Program-made: the position numbers and the translations under genes | The notes under the pieces: model-generated | The model's input: only the letters and a program-made list of their open reading frames with translations | What the model was told of the DNA's origin: nothing | Databases searched by the model: none | Shown: in pieces, positions 24,973 through 36,731 of the stretch | How positions within the stretch are numbered: position 1 is the first letter of the stretch | Layout of the letters: every line of letters begins with the position of its first letter | Assembly: GCA_023014365.1 (NCBI GenBank) | Contig: JAEBUN010000002.1 | Coordinates: forward strand, 682,001 to 746,000 | DNA from: Lepiota brunneoincarnata | Taxonomy: Eukaryota; Basidiomycota; Agaricomycetes; Agaricales; Agaricaceae | Direction of reading: 5' to 3' | Length of the DNA: 64,000 nucleotides

Positions 24973-25076
24973 TGTGATGGGGGACGATGACAAGTGAATT
25001 GGCTCCGTATTTGGCAAGTGTTTGGTCCTTTAAATTTCATTCAGTGACGTATTTGCCTTGCGCTTTTGCCTCCATC
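24973..25076. promoter_or_regulatory. Very short divergent promoter ARPC3 / YVC1
   Basis: Only 104 bp lie between the two ATGs. It contains ATTGG (inverted CCAAT, near 25000) and a CRE-like TGACGT at 25045-25050. Either could serve both genes; activity is inferred. Confidence 0.55.
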
Positions 25077-28000
25077 ATGTCTGGTTTACTGGCCTTCACG
25101 AATGGCCGCGACACAGAACGCAATTCCCTGCTCCCAGAATCAGGGCATCCATCGCCAGAGACTATCACGAGTACGCATTTCATATCTCACAGCCTCGCAC
25201 TTGGAACTGAGGTATTTATATCTGCAACCGTCCAACATAAGAACTTGTTAAGCGTCTCCGCGCTCTGACGCTCACACTGCTCCCCGTCGAAGTCGACCCG
25301 GACAGCATCAACGAGCCCACGAGTCGAGTTATTACCCCCCAGGTCATCTCTGCATACCGTGGTGCTGCCGGGGACTTTGAGGAGGCGGTAAGCGTCATCC
25401 ACTCTCGGCTCTTGCTCTTCGGCTCATGAGATCCGGTGACAGCTGCCTTATTGTCTCTTACGCGCCCGTGCCGAGTTCATGTGGGATGCGAACCATAATC
25501 CGGCCGATTATGGAGAGAACTACGGTCGTGGTATGTTTGGGACTTTGTATAGAGTGCAAAGAGTATACCTGACTTGTGATTTTCCTCAAGCTATTGCCTG
25601 CGAAGTACTGGCGAGAAGGATTGTACATCTATCTGCGAGGGAAAGGTTAACAGAAATCATGTCGACCAGGTATCGACATGTACAGGTCGATGGGGATACT
25701 AGCGAGACGTCGAGCGCCCTCGAGATGGCCATTGACCAACATTGGTATGTGAGACTTGGCTTCGTAGATAGTTTTGGTGGTACGTTGGTATACCTCAGTA
25801 CTATCTTTTTATCCTCGACCGAAGCACAGGACGGTGAGCCTTCATTCAGGAAGCATCTAGCCTGTACTGAAACCATCCAGTCGTGAACGCCCTGTGGGCG
25901 GGAGATTTGATCCAAATGAACAATAAACATAACGATATTGACTGTATGTTACCCTTATCCCTTTGTTGTGGTAGGCTTTCACAGCAGCAGACATTCCCTA
26001 TGCGGAGACTCGTGAACACACATTCTTGGCCCACTTGGATGCCTCACGGATGTCGGTTCCAAGGTAACCTACTTCTATTGCCTTTCATCGTGTTTATTTA
26101 CAATGTACAGGTACCAGAACATATTTCGCATCATCATTTGGCTCTTCTTCCTCGTGGCTTATTCCCAAGCTGGTATGCTATCATCGCATCGCCCTCGAAA
26201 GGCAGGCTAATGCTCTTGTATCTAGTACGCGAGCCTTTGGATAAAATCGACGTATCTCATCGGACTTTTGACGCCTGGGAAATTGTCCTATACATGATGG
26301 CGTTGTCATTCACGCTTGAAGGCAAGCCCCGTGTTCCTGTCAGTGGCGCTTCTGATTTTGACCTATGGTCCATGCAGACGTTTTCAAGGCATGGCTGCCA
26401 GTTTATTGCCACATTCATTAGTCCTCAGTTCTTTGCAGCTCTTCAAACTCTTGCGATTCGTCACTTGGTGGCGAGCATTTACCTTCTGGAATATTGTCGG
26501 TCTGATGACCGATGGCTTGCTACTCGCCGCTTTCATTTTCCGCGTATTTGGTTTGCGAACGACGGACGAGACAGCAGGTACCTATTGGAGGCTGCGTAGC
26601 TTCCAGGTTTTGAGTTGTGTTGCTCCCTTCATTTGGTATGTTTTGTTTTGACGCCATGAAGTTGACTGTTAATCATCATCGATAGGATGAGTGAGCCAAT
26701 TAAAATATTCTCTTGGAGTTTACATTGATCCTTGACAGAGCTTATCACTGTCTTTGACGGTTTCAAGTAATGGCGGTTCGTAACGTCTCGTGAAGGGAGC
26801 TAATCCGTCCTTCAGGTATATTGGTACTATGCAAATTTGTGTAGCTCGCATGTTAAAAGAATCTGGTATTTTCATTGCTGTGAGTCTAAACTCACCAGCT
26901 GTACGATCGTGTAACTTACTCAACTCCGTAGTTGTTGTCGGTTCTTGCCATCGGTTTCGCACAAGGGCTATATGCCCTGGATGCCGCTGACGGGACAGTT
27001 GAATCGCCTAGTGCTGTAAGCTAGAATGTCGTATTGTATTGATTGACTTGTCATGTTCTTTTTTATCAGGTCATCAATGTTCTTGTCCAAGCACTTCTTC
27101 AGTAAGTTTACTTCTCGTGGACCAGCAATTTGTTTGATTGGCTTTGCCGCAGGTCTCCTGACTATGAGAAGTTTGGTGCAAGGTATTTCTCTAGCATCGA
27201 CTAATTTGTGGGAATCGGTCTGAACCTCTGTTAGTCCTGTTGGTCTGCTCCTTTACTACCTGTGCGTGTATCGACCCCTTCAGATTTATCCCCGCTCACT
27301 CGCTAATCTCAACAGCTGGAACACCGTTACGGCCATAGTGCTTCTCAACGTCCTCATCTCCCTCTTCTCTTCCGCGTACTCCGAAGTAATGAGCCCTCTT
27401 TATTTGCCCAGCCCGTGATTATCTGACAGAGTTTGCTAGATTGTTGACAATGCGGAAGCCCAATACTTGGCCTTCTTTGCCGGTAAGGTGTCGCGCATGA
27501 TCCGCGCACCCGATTCCTTTGTGTACCCGGCACCGTTCAACTTGATCGAAGCCATCTTCGTCGTGCCATTTGAGTAAGTCTTACCTCTGGGCTGTTTCCA
27601 GGGAGGTCTCAACTCCTGAAAACACCTAGAATCTTCCCTTACTTCCACCTGAGCGAGAAAAACTACGCAAAAGTTTGTCCTTAATCACTCACTGCATTTT
27701 ACTGCTAAAGGTCTTTTCTATGCAGTTCAATCGCTATGTCATGACCGTCATTTTCTTCATTCCCCTCACCCTTATTGCGCTCTATGAGTCCACAATTTAT
27801 TCTGGCAAGAATACGTGGGTAGGGAATTGGTTCCGCGGAGATGATGAGGGTTCGGAAGATATACCTGAGAACAGGAACCCGACCGTGGATGATACTGGCT
27901 GCCGCGGTATGGAGATTAGCAGGGTGCCTTTTGAGGAATTGATCAAGGTGTTCCCAAACACTACTCAGGTGCGCTTCTCTCGCTTGCTTTGTTCTTCCGG

Positions 28001-28118
28001 TAGAAGTGTTGACGGTACCCAATAGTCGAGTGAAGCGACGATCTTGAAAGAGATTGACGAGTTGAAGAAAAAGTTGGATGTGCTCCTGCAGAAACTGGAT
28101 CAACAATCCGGATTGTGA
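25077..28118 (+). CDS. YVC1: Yvc1-type vacuolar TRP cation channel
   Basis: A calcium-release channel of the vacuole in yeast. Twenty-three exons join in frame to 627 residues: 25077-25170, 25242-25387, 25443-25530, 25591-25744, 25799-25833, 25881-25943, 25991-26063, 26111-26172, 26226-26321, 26378-26400, 26439-26635, 26686-26690, 26739-26766, 26816-26879, 26932-27015, 27070-27101, 27153-27182, 27235-27261, 27316-27385, 27440-27573, 27630-27672, 27726-27968, 28026-28118. Family pieces include LLPVEVDPDSINEPTSRVIT, FRIIIWLFFLVAYSQAV (first membrane helix), WRAFTFWNIVGLMTDGLLLA, FQVLSCVAPFIWMKLITVFD, then a pore-side loop and LLNVLISLFSSAYSEI. The C-terminus is a short coiled coil (KEIDELKKKLDVLLQKL). 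Intron after 26321 is GC-AG, and exon 12 is 5 nt long. Confidence 0.93.
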
Positions 28119-28278
28119 TCATCGGCGCTTAGTTTGCGGATGGCTGTTCGATTGTACTAAGCTCTGGTGCGATCCTCGTGCCTGCTCTGTTTTGGTTATG
28201 GACTCGTCTACTCGTATGTACACTTGTTCACGACTAGTGGTAATGTGTGTGGACAAATTTGTCTCCGTCTTATTGGCT

Positions 28279-29130
28279 TTAAGCATCTGCTCTTGGGGCT
28301 AGGACGAAATCTGACAGCAAACTCATTGATTCTACGAAATAAGGCCGGATCTCGTTGATTTCCATTGCGCTCAGATTAGGCAACTAGAGACGGAGTTTGT
28401 ATAAGTGAAGATGAGGGTTGAAACGAGCGAGGGCGTACACTCAGTTCGCTGTGATCAAGTTGTTTGAGACCTTCACGACTCTTGGCTTGCCGTGCTTCTC
28501 GCAAATCTTTGAGGAGTGAACGAAGCTTGTCGGGTTGTTCGAGGTCATCAGACGCTCTAAGTACGGGGGTGAGTACGCTACAATGATGAGGAGGTCGAAA
28601 GGGGATAACGTACGCATCGAGTAGCACCTTGGATATTTCCATATACCGGAAAGGAAGCTCACTAAATGCGGGATTGCTAGTTTCAAGCGCGAGACGCTCT
28701 TGCAGATACTCTATTTTCAAACATACATATATCAGTGGTCCTGAGGAGCGTGCGGGAGCGAATTGCAGGTATGTACCAACGCTGAGCCAGCTTGGTGCGA
28801 CGATGTGACACTTGCGCTTCATCTTGAGGTTGAGCGCGATCCAGAGAGGGACTTGGGCTTTGTTCGGCGGGCGGAGGGGTCCATAAGCACCCTTGTGTGC
28901 AGATTCCACTGGTGTAAGAAGGTGTATTCGAGTTCAAATAAAAGTCAAATGCTGTTTGATTGGAAAAACTGTCTTTAAATTGGATAAAAAAGAGGAGGGA
29001 AGGTGTGTACCGAGATGAAGACAGTTTTTTCCATAGACACGAGGGGAATAATTTCAATTAGCTGTTGCGTCGCGATTAACTCAAGTTCTGGGGGCGCTAT
29101 GGATGTTCTTAGGGAACGCGGGAGGGCCAT
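28279..29130 (-). CDS. PSF2: GINS complex subunit Psf2
   Basis: Part of the CMG replicative helicase needed for origin firing and fork progression. Exons 29130-29011, 28891-28777, 28710-28614, 28556-28439 and 28383-28279 join to 184 residues. Diagnostic segments: [20 protein letters not shown] at the N-terminus, [80 protein letters not shown], and the C-terminal [14 protein letters not shown]. Convergent with YVC1 (160 bp between stops) and divergent from the haspin gene. Confidence 0.96.
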
Positions 29131-29375
29131 CGTGGTGGTTGGTAGAAGATGATTAAATTGATTAGGAGCACGTGAGCTAGGTATGTGCGTCCACGTGATC
29201 TGACGCGCTGTAAGTTGCCTTGCGTTGGAATGTTGGAAGACAACAAGGTGAGTGATGCACTTCCTGGGAATATTGGCGATAAGACCCAGTCCATAACATT
29301 ACAGAACACATCGTGGATCCCATACTCCTGTCGGACGCAGTACCCCTTCTCTGTGCTGCTATCGCGATTGCTATA
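29131..29375. promoter_or_regulatory. Divergent promoter PSF2 / haspin
   Basis: 245 bp between start codons of two cell-cycle genes. Includes two ACGTGA/CACGTGA-like elements (29169-29175 and about 29191-29197). MluI-box sequence ACGCGT was not seen exactly, although ACGCG occurs nearby (29115-29119 and 29202-29206 as ACGCGC). Confidence 0.45.
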
Positions 29376-32252
29376 ATGCTCTCTGTCCGAACGAAGCAGA
29401 TCAACGTCTATGGAAAGCGCTCTCGACGCATTATCGATGCTCCACCCACAGAGAACTCCGTCTCGGAGCCTTTTACACCCAACATACCCAAATTGGATCG
29501 GGTACCTCTCATTCACCGCATGAAGAAACGCGAGAACAACGGCATTGCCAAGTCGAAACCCCCATCACCCAAGATTGTGGGTTTGACAAAACAAGCGTGT
29601 TATATCGAATCCTTCCCCAACTAGGAAGAAGAGGGGGACGCGGCTGGCGCAAATTTTGTCGCAAGAGACGAGATCAAGAGCCCTGGAGGTTACGGAGGGC
29701 GGGACCAAGATTTCGTCAGCGACACCTTCAAGGATGCCGCTGTCGACACTCACAGTGAATGCGGCTCCCGTCGTTTTGAAGCCACAGAAGAAGTCGGCCC
29801 TCATCACCGAAATCTCTCATCACCACTAGGGAACTCTCGACTGTCCAGCTAGACATCCAGGTCCTCGATGCACAAGGTACAACGCTTAAGCAGGAGAAAC
29901 GGGTAACCAGGACCGATATTATCGTCAACGATACCTCTCCAAAACGGTCCAACCCCAATGGTAATGGTTCAAAAATCGCTCGGAAACCCAACGCTCCCCA
30001 AGCAAAAGTGCGCAATAAGCGGACCTCTGCCTCGAAAGCAAGCATATGTGCCTCCTGAAATTATCAGCATAGAGTCATCTGCAGATGAAGCTCCCCAGCT
30101 TCACTCATACACCCAATCGCAACCGATCATCCCCAGCAACGTATCATCGGCAGGCAACGACTCTGAGGATACCAGCTGGAAGTTGCGACCTACACGACAG
30201 ACAAGACGCACGGCTACTCGAATCATTGTCTCTGACGGTTCTGCCTTCGGAGGACGAAGAAGATGACTACCTACCACCCGAATCACTTGCGAAACCCCCA
30301 CGCAAAACCGTGGCACCCTCAGCCAAGAAGACCATCTCATCACAGAGTGTACCAAGGCCCTCAGGCCTCAAAGTCGAGGTTCTCGTCCCCCCAGCTCCCT
30401 ATAAGCTACAACATGCGTCATCAGCGGTCCCACCACCCACCTCACAACCAACCATCTCCCCGCCCTCACCACCCCTGTACCCGACCACCTACAACTTGAT
30501 ACCCTCCCCAACTCTCAAACCCCGTCCACTCACCCCCATCCACAAACGACAAGGTGCCATCGGCCTCTTTGCACCCCCATCGCCACCTTCACCCACCACC
30601 CCGACTGACTTTGACCTCTCGCTTGAATTCTCGCAGCTTGAGATCGGCTTAGCTCCGGAGGAAATTGAAGCACTACGCCCGACGCTCCGGGTTAAATATC
30701 CAGAGTACCTTAAACCACTCCTGGAAGAGTGTCATCAGGAGGACTGTGGCCCATACGAGTTTTCCGCAGTTTATCGAATCCTTCCCTTACGATCCGATTT
30801 TAAACGATGCTCGGGCTGGAGAGAGTCAAGACTTGAGGTTCAGGAAAATTGGAGAAGCAAGTTTCTCGGAGGTATTTGGGATTGGAGACGTGGTGCTGAA
30901 AGTTATCCCACTCCGAGATGAATACCACGAGGCTCGTGGTGCCAGCGGACAACATGAGGAAGACGGACCGGCACCAACAGACGCCAAGGACGTGAGGAAG
31001 GAGATCATCGTTACAAGGGCCATGGGCGAAGTGCACAACGGATTCGTGAAGCTACTCAAGACATACATTGTGCGAGGGAAGTATCCTGAGGTATTATTAA
31101 ACCTCTGGGACCAGTATCACAAGCGGAAGGGGTCAGAAAGCGTTCGGCCTGGTTGGACTCTCCTTATCGTACCTCGCAACCTTCATCATAGCTAATCATT
31201 CAATCCACAGATACTTTCACGGTCTCACAGATGTATGCCATCATCGTCCTCCCCAATGGTGGGCCCGACCTCGAAGCATACACATTCCCAAACCCATCTA
31301 AAACAGGCTGGCGACAAGCCTGCAGTGTCTTTTGGCAAGTTGCAAAAGCACTGGCGCACGCCGAACAACTGGTCTCCTTCGAGGTATGCATCCCTTGAGA
31401 TACGATGTCTCTCATGTCAAACATTTGAGCAACCTATTAGCATCGCGACCTCCACTGGGGCCAAATCCTCGTCAAAGACCTGCCCATAGTCAAACCCGCA
31501 CCACTCCGTACTCTCACCCTGAACCACAACCAGAGAACGCAGGCCACCCCGAAATATATGGACGATGTAGTACACGGGGTACAGGCCACGATTATTGACC
31601 TTGGTCTGTCCCGTATGGATGCGGGAGATGGAGATGGTGGCGACCGTGTTCAATGGACGCCATTCGATGAGGAAGTGTTCATGGGCGAAGGTAAATAATT
31701 CCCAGTCTATGGGTTTCCGGGTTGCTTATCTATCCCAGGTGATTACCAGTTTGATATCTATAGACTTATGCGCGAGCAGCACGAACGGCGACTGGGAGGC
31801 ATTCCATCCCCTCACAAATGTCATGGTAAGTATTTTCCCCTTAGATTCACAAGAATAAATCCTCACCGGCAAAATATAAATAGTGGTTGCACTACCTCAT
31901 AATTAAACTCCTCCGACACAAGAACCTTAAAACACCCTCTCCACCTCGAAAACCCCGACCAGGGACGGGAAGCGAAGACGTCCCTTCTTTCCCACCCTCT
32001 TTTGCTACCAACGCTACCACTCCGTTCACAGAAAAGCATTGTTTCGACTGTCTCGTTAATATTGAAGACTGGCTCGGGCGGTGCATCGCTGAACTCGCAC
32101 CCCAGGTGCCCAAACCTCGAGCCCGAGCTAAATCATGCAAGACTGTGACGTCGACACAAATTAAGATGAAGACCACGATGGCCGGGCCCGCATGTGTGGG
32201 AGAGGTTGTCGCATATGCCGTTAAGAAGGGTTGGATCCGACCTACTTCATGA
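29376..32252 (+). CDS. Haspin-like histone H3 kinase with several frame breaks
   Basis: Haspin phosphorylates histone H3 at Thr3 in mitosis. The kinase core is clear: FRKIGEASFSEVFGIGDVVL (ATP loop), EIIVTRAMGEVHNGFVKL, YAIIVLPNGGPDLEAY, HRDLHWGQILVKD (catalytic loop) and TIIDLGLSRMD in the DFG position, as in haspins. C-terminal exons: up to 31151, 31211-31383, 31441-31690, 31739-31825, 31884-32252. Upstream is a disordered region beginning MLSVRTKQINVYGKRSRRII at 29376. The frame changes without a plausible intron near 29825, 30045, 30237, 30757 and 31783, each time by one extra base, so no continuous protein can be read. This could be assembly error or gene decay. Convergent with KRE6. Confidence 0.85.
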
Positions 32253-32491
32253 GAAAGCTGTTGATAAAATGAGCTTGGGGTTTGCCAAATTCCGTTCCTT
32301 TTCTGGGTTCGAGTTGGGTTACACACACTCCCGTACTCTTTTGGTTCCGTAACACCAGTGTGAAGTATCAATGATCATGGGTATAGATTATGGGTACCTG
32401 GAATGTACGATAGCACTACAAGCATGGCAAGATATTGAGTGTCCTTAGCAGCACAATGAGATCAGGTAGAGTCCAAGAGTCCAGCAATCGG

Positions 32492-35066
32492 TCAACAACT
32501 CTCTAGCAACGAATTCTTCGGAAACGGCCTCCCATAATCCCCCCTCCAAGTAGTCAAATTTGGATTCGAGTACGCCTCCGGATGACTGAACAAAGGACGT
32601 TAAACGAGGAGTACGAAATATCACAGAGTCGACGCACTCGTTGATGTACGTCTCTGTCGGAAAACCTTCAGGGTTGCATCCGATATTCACATCGTTCATC
32701 GGTTGGTATACCCTGATATAATCCACGCGGAGATGCACTGGGAACGTGAGGTGCTCGAAATCGATGGAACCAAAGTTTTTGGACATCCCGAGGTTGATGA
32801 TCATGTACTACACCGCAGACTGTGGATCAGCAACCGTGCTACGGATGAAACATGACCACGGGAGGCCCCTATATGAGCGAAGACACTCAAACATACCATT
32901 GGCTCCTGTGGCACTGGTCGTACAGATATCTCGACGGCTGGATCAGCGCCTACGCCAGCGGCGTTGAGAGTCCACGAGACTTGGTTGTCGGAGATCCAGG
33001 TTATGTACTAGTGGATCAGCAGGGAGAAGTAGTTGAGAGGCGACTTGACCCGAGTAATCGGGAGCTTACAGCGTCATCGTAGCCTATTTAGTGGTTAGCT
33101 CATCTTGTAGGAGGCTGAATTACCTGCCTACCTGGCTTATACTACAGCAGCTCATTAGCACCCCACCAGGCGTAACTAAAGAAGTAAGACTTACCTCAAA
33201 TGCATAGACGGAGTAGCAATCCTCAACAAGCTCGTAGCAACGCTGGTTGGTTTTCGTAACAACCGACGTAGCTTGCTGGATGATATTTCCAACGAATCCA
33301 TTTAGCCTCGACCGATTCGGGTCTGCCACGATCATGTTCTCGCTCGAATTAGTCCCAATGGTACCCCTGGTTGAAAGGCTGAACGTCATGCATTGCCGTT
33401 CTAAGCACATGCTGAACTAGGACAATTCAAGATACTCACCGCCCATTGTGCGGACTGTGAAACCTCTCCACTCAGTGGATGACCACCCATCTGGGCCTCG
33501 AAGACATCGATCTCTGGTGCCGATCGTCCTACATATGTTCCATCTATGTGTTTAGGTCCGGGATGGTCCTCCCCGTCACAGGTACACCTCGAAAGCCTCT
33601 GCCCGGGTAAATAAGATAATACGTCGTTATAAAGGTGGTCCCCGTTGACTGTAGCTGTAATCGGAAGGCCGCCCACCGTCTGGTTAGGCGCTGTGCCAAC
33701 GTCGCACGAATCATATGTGTAAGGCCACTAGATAAGAGAGACAGAATGAAATAATAATGAAGGTAAACAGGAGCGGATCAGGAACGATCGGATCAGGAAC
33801 GGAGGGGAGCCTCACCATTCCTTCCAGGGTGGCTCCATATCCTGCGCGACCAAGATTTCCCATGGCCCATATTGAGGGCCACATACCTACTACATTGTTC
33901 ATTCCTGGAAGCTGGACAGCGGCTTCAAAGAGCCCACCAGTGAAACAGAATTTATTCCTGATTGTTCTAATTGTTTAGCTATTGTATTAGGGTGGTGAAG
34001 GGTTTCATTACCACGAGGATATGAGTCCTTGAAGTAGTTTAGCGCGTCGAGCAACCCGGATGAAGCTCATACGCACCTCCTTGATAGTTGAGACCATGAG
34101 TGGATGTCTCAGAAAAGGTGATGACGAGTGAGCCATTGGCTGTGGTGACCGCAGCAGGATCATACCACTCTAGGTTATTGGTGGCCTAATGGAGTGTCGT
34201 CATTGTACCGAATGAAGCCTGATTAGTAACGTATACACTGACCCAATAGTGTAAATCCGCGGCTTCCCAGTAGGGGTCGTCTCCCGGATAGAACGAGCGG
34301 CCGTCAGTGTTGAACTCGTCAGAGAATACTAAAATCCAATCGGATCCATCCCGGTAGGAGCGTTTCACGAGAGCTTCTTTCGGCGTATCGAGGTCTATGA
34401 GGCCGAAGTTGCCCATGGATGGAACCTTCAAGGCGCATATATCAAGGTTAGATTTAGACTCGAGGGTAATAGGACTACCTGGCCGGTGGAGTTGATACCG
34501 CCGATGTTAAAGCCTGGACTGGTTGGCCATCTGGTACTGGCGTACATCCCTATAGGGTACCCAATGCTGACTCAATGAGCCGATAGAGTCAAAATTGCCG
34601 AGCGCCATACTCACAACAGGGCGAGAAAGGCAGCACTTAGCATGGCTAGACAGCCCAGGTTCGCAAGGCCTCTTCTGGAAAACGCGAATCGCCTCGGGTC
34701 GGAACCATTGGCGGATTTGACCTCAGGATTATGTAGTGAATCATCAGGCTCGACCAAGTCAGGCGACAGGTCTGATCCCCACGAGCGGGGATCTGGAGAA
34801 AGTGAATACTTGGTCGCGTAAATATGTGAAAGAAACACAGGACAGTAAGCACACCTTGTCGGAGAGTGTGCTGTATCTAGAACTGAAGCCAAAGGAATAG
34901 GGTGAATCACTGCCCGTCTGAAAATATTTTGAGTTTTTTTGTAGCCAAGTTGATTGTACAGTACCCAGCTGTTTCTCCGGAGTTCGCCAAAACTTGAGCT
35001 GTGAAAAACACTGAGGGTAGAGTCTGCAGACAAGTATCCGGGACGGGGAGAATTAGGAGAGGCCAT
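32492..35066 (-). CDS. KRE6: KRE6/SKN1-type beta-1,6-glucan synthesis protein (GH16-like), one frame break
   Basis: Type II membrane glycoprotein needed for cell-wall beta-1,6-glucan. Fifteen exons (35066-34965, 34917-34855, 34808-34615, 34536-34479, 34425-34243, 34185-34077, 34027-34012, 33957-33816, 33727-33440, 33378-33195, 33141-33132, 33083-33070, 33007-32897, 32807-32638, 32585-32492). Short cytosolic N-terminus, one anchor (LGCLAMLSAAFLALL), then the GH16-like domain: GFNIGGINSTGQVP, WILVFSDEFNTDGRSFYPGD, NKFCFTGGLFEAAVQLPG, the catalytic-type motif APEIDVFEAQ, and NLGMSKNFGSIDF. In exon 10 an extra base at about 33353 breaks the frame between GYHW and NSSENM; everything else joins. 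Three exons are only 16, 10 and 14 nt. Stop at 32492-32494. Confidence 0.92.
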
Positions 35067-35240
35067 GGTGGGGAAGGAGGGAAGGGAGAAGAGTGGGGTT
35101 GAGATTTTAAGAGTATGTAAGAGGTATTCATGGCTGAGCGTAATCGAAGTAGATACAAGTCGTTTAACCTTTTGAAGCCTGTCTATCTTTGGCATCAGAG
35201 CGCTTATCTCCACCCACCCACCCATGCCGGCATACACATC
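35067..35240. promoter_or_regulatory. Divergent promoter KRE6 / F-box gene
   Basis: 174 bp between start codons serve both genes. It has T-rich tracts but no clear TATA box. Confidence 0.45.
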
Positions 35241-36731
35241 ATGTTCCTCGAGTCTCTCCCCGTCGAACTCATAGCAGACATCCTTGGTGAGCTTGAACTC
35301 GACTCGCTCATCAAGTGTTCGTATCTCTCCAAGCGCCTCTACCTCATTGCCTCGGATCCCTCTCTAAATCCCTGGCGGAAACCAATCCTGCGAAACCTCT
35401 ATACTCACAACTACCCGCCCGCACTCAAGCACTTGAGTATACGCACGATAGTACCTCGCCACAATTGGGTAGATATTCTCAGTATCGCTCACCCGTCGTT
35501 CCTCTTATTCGAAGCCACTCTCCCACATTTTAAAGAGGCGGAATGGGAAGAGTGTTTCAAGAGAAGGTACCTCCCAAGCTGGAGAAGGTGGAAAAAGGAA
35601 GGTTCCTGGAGGGAAGGGTTCACAAAGTATGCGCCACTCTCTGACGGCCATTTGACAATGCCCTTATCTATCGAAAGAATCCTTTACCGTGTGTGGCATC
35701 GGAGCGTTACTTCTTGCACGGCAGACGAAGCTTGGACCAAGTATGTCCCCCTTTACTCATCGTAGGATCCATGGCACTAACACGTTGCGCCGCATCAGAT
35801 ATATCGTTCTCAATCGAAGTGGTTCTGCAAATGAACTCCAAACGTCGTCCCGCAGTTTCAACCCCTTTTCAATCTTCAACGAGATGAAGTGTGTGCCCGC
35901 CTTGTGTACAAAGCGCAATGATATTGAGGTCACACGCAGATTGCAAAACGACTTGATCCATTTGGAGACGAGAAGACGGGTTAGTGATCTCCAGTTGCAA
36001 TTTCAGTAGGGTGACTAGAATTCATTATTACCCCAGGTGCTTTTAGAGCTTACTGATGTACGCATAATTGCCTTTGGTACGCTCAGTCGCCCAAAGACAA
36101 CTCTATGCATCAACCCAAACGCACATATGCTCCTCCATCCACCCGGTATCGAGAAAGGGGAGGCTAGGCGGAACGTTACCCACCGCCGTCATTTCTCCAA
36201 CACTGAAGACTACATCCAAGATTATGGTGTCTACCCGCAGATGTCCATCGCCTCTGTTCCTACTTATTGTAAGTCCTACTGTCTCAGCTGTACCCCAACG
36301 GACCCCAACACACTGTTTATAGTATCGCACGAATATCAAATGGCGACCAATAGTTATGCAAAAATGCAACATCCAACACCTTCCCCTATCCACGCCAATT
36401 ATCCATTCTACACGCCCGGAGGAGGGGATAGAAGGTGGAAGGGCATGCCGGAAACCGAGGAAGGCATGCATTGGGTAGGCGGGCTCATGTAAGTCTGTCT
36501 TATATCACAGGATTGTGCGCTAGATGAATGGTGAACCATAACGGTTGGTTGTCTTACCTACAATACAGGCTCGTCGCACAGCTCAACGTACCGAGCGTCC
36601 CGCATTCAGAAGCATTGCACGCGGGACGTCAGCAGTATGCATCATTTAGTTGGAGTGACTTGTGGACGATTGCACCGTGGATGGAAGAAAGAATAACCAA
36701 GCGGATAGATGGGCCCGGATTGGGTAACTAA
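35241..36731 (+). CDS. F-box protein
   Basis: Exons 35241-35740, 35799-35979, 36037-36268, 36323-36488 and 36569-36731 join to 413 residues. Residues 5-45 (LPVELIADILGELELDSLIK, then CSYLSKRLYLIASDP and PWRKPIL) form an F-box, the Skp1-binding module of SCF ubiquitin ligases. Downstream is a conserved-looking region without recognised repeats, with Trp-rich stretches (RRYLPSWRRWKKEGSWREGF) and a C-terminal SWSDLWTIAPWMEERITKRI. Many Agaricomycete F-box proteins have this layout. Substrate unknown. Confidence 0.85.

Noticed and set aside
31441..31600. Loss of the DFG motif in the haspin-like kinase
   Set aside because: Haspins naturally lack DFG, and DLGLSR in this place is within family variation, so this is not evidence for an inactive kinase.
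33757..33795. Near-repeat of GGATCAGGAAC / GGATCAGGAACG
   Set aside because: Two short copies inside a KRE6 intron; too small to call a functional repeat or regulatory element.
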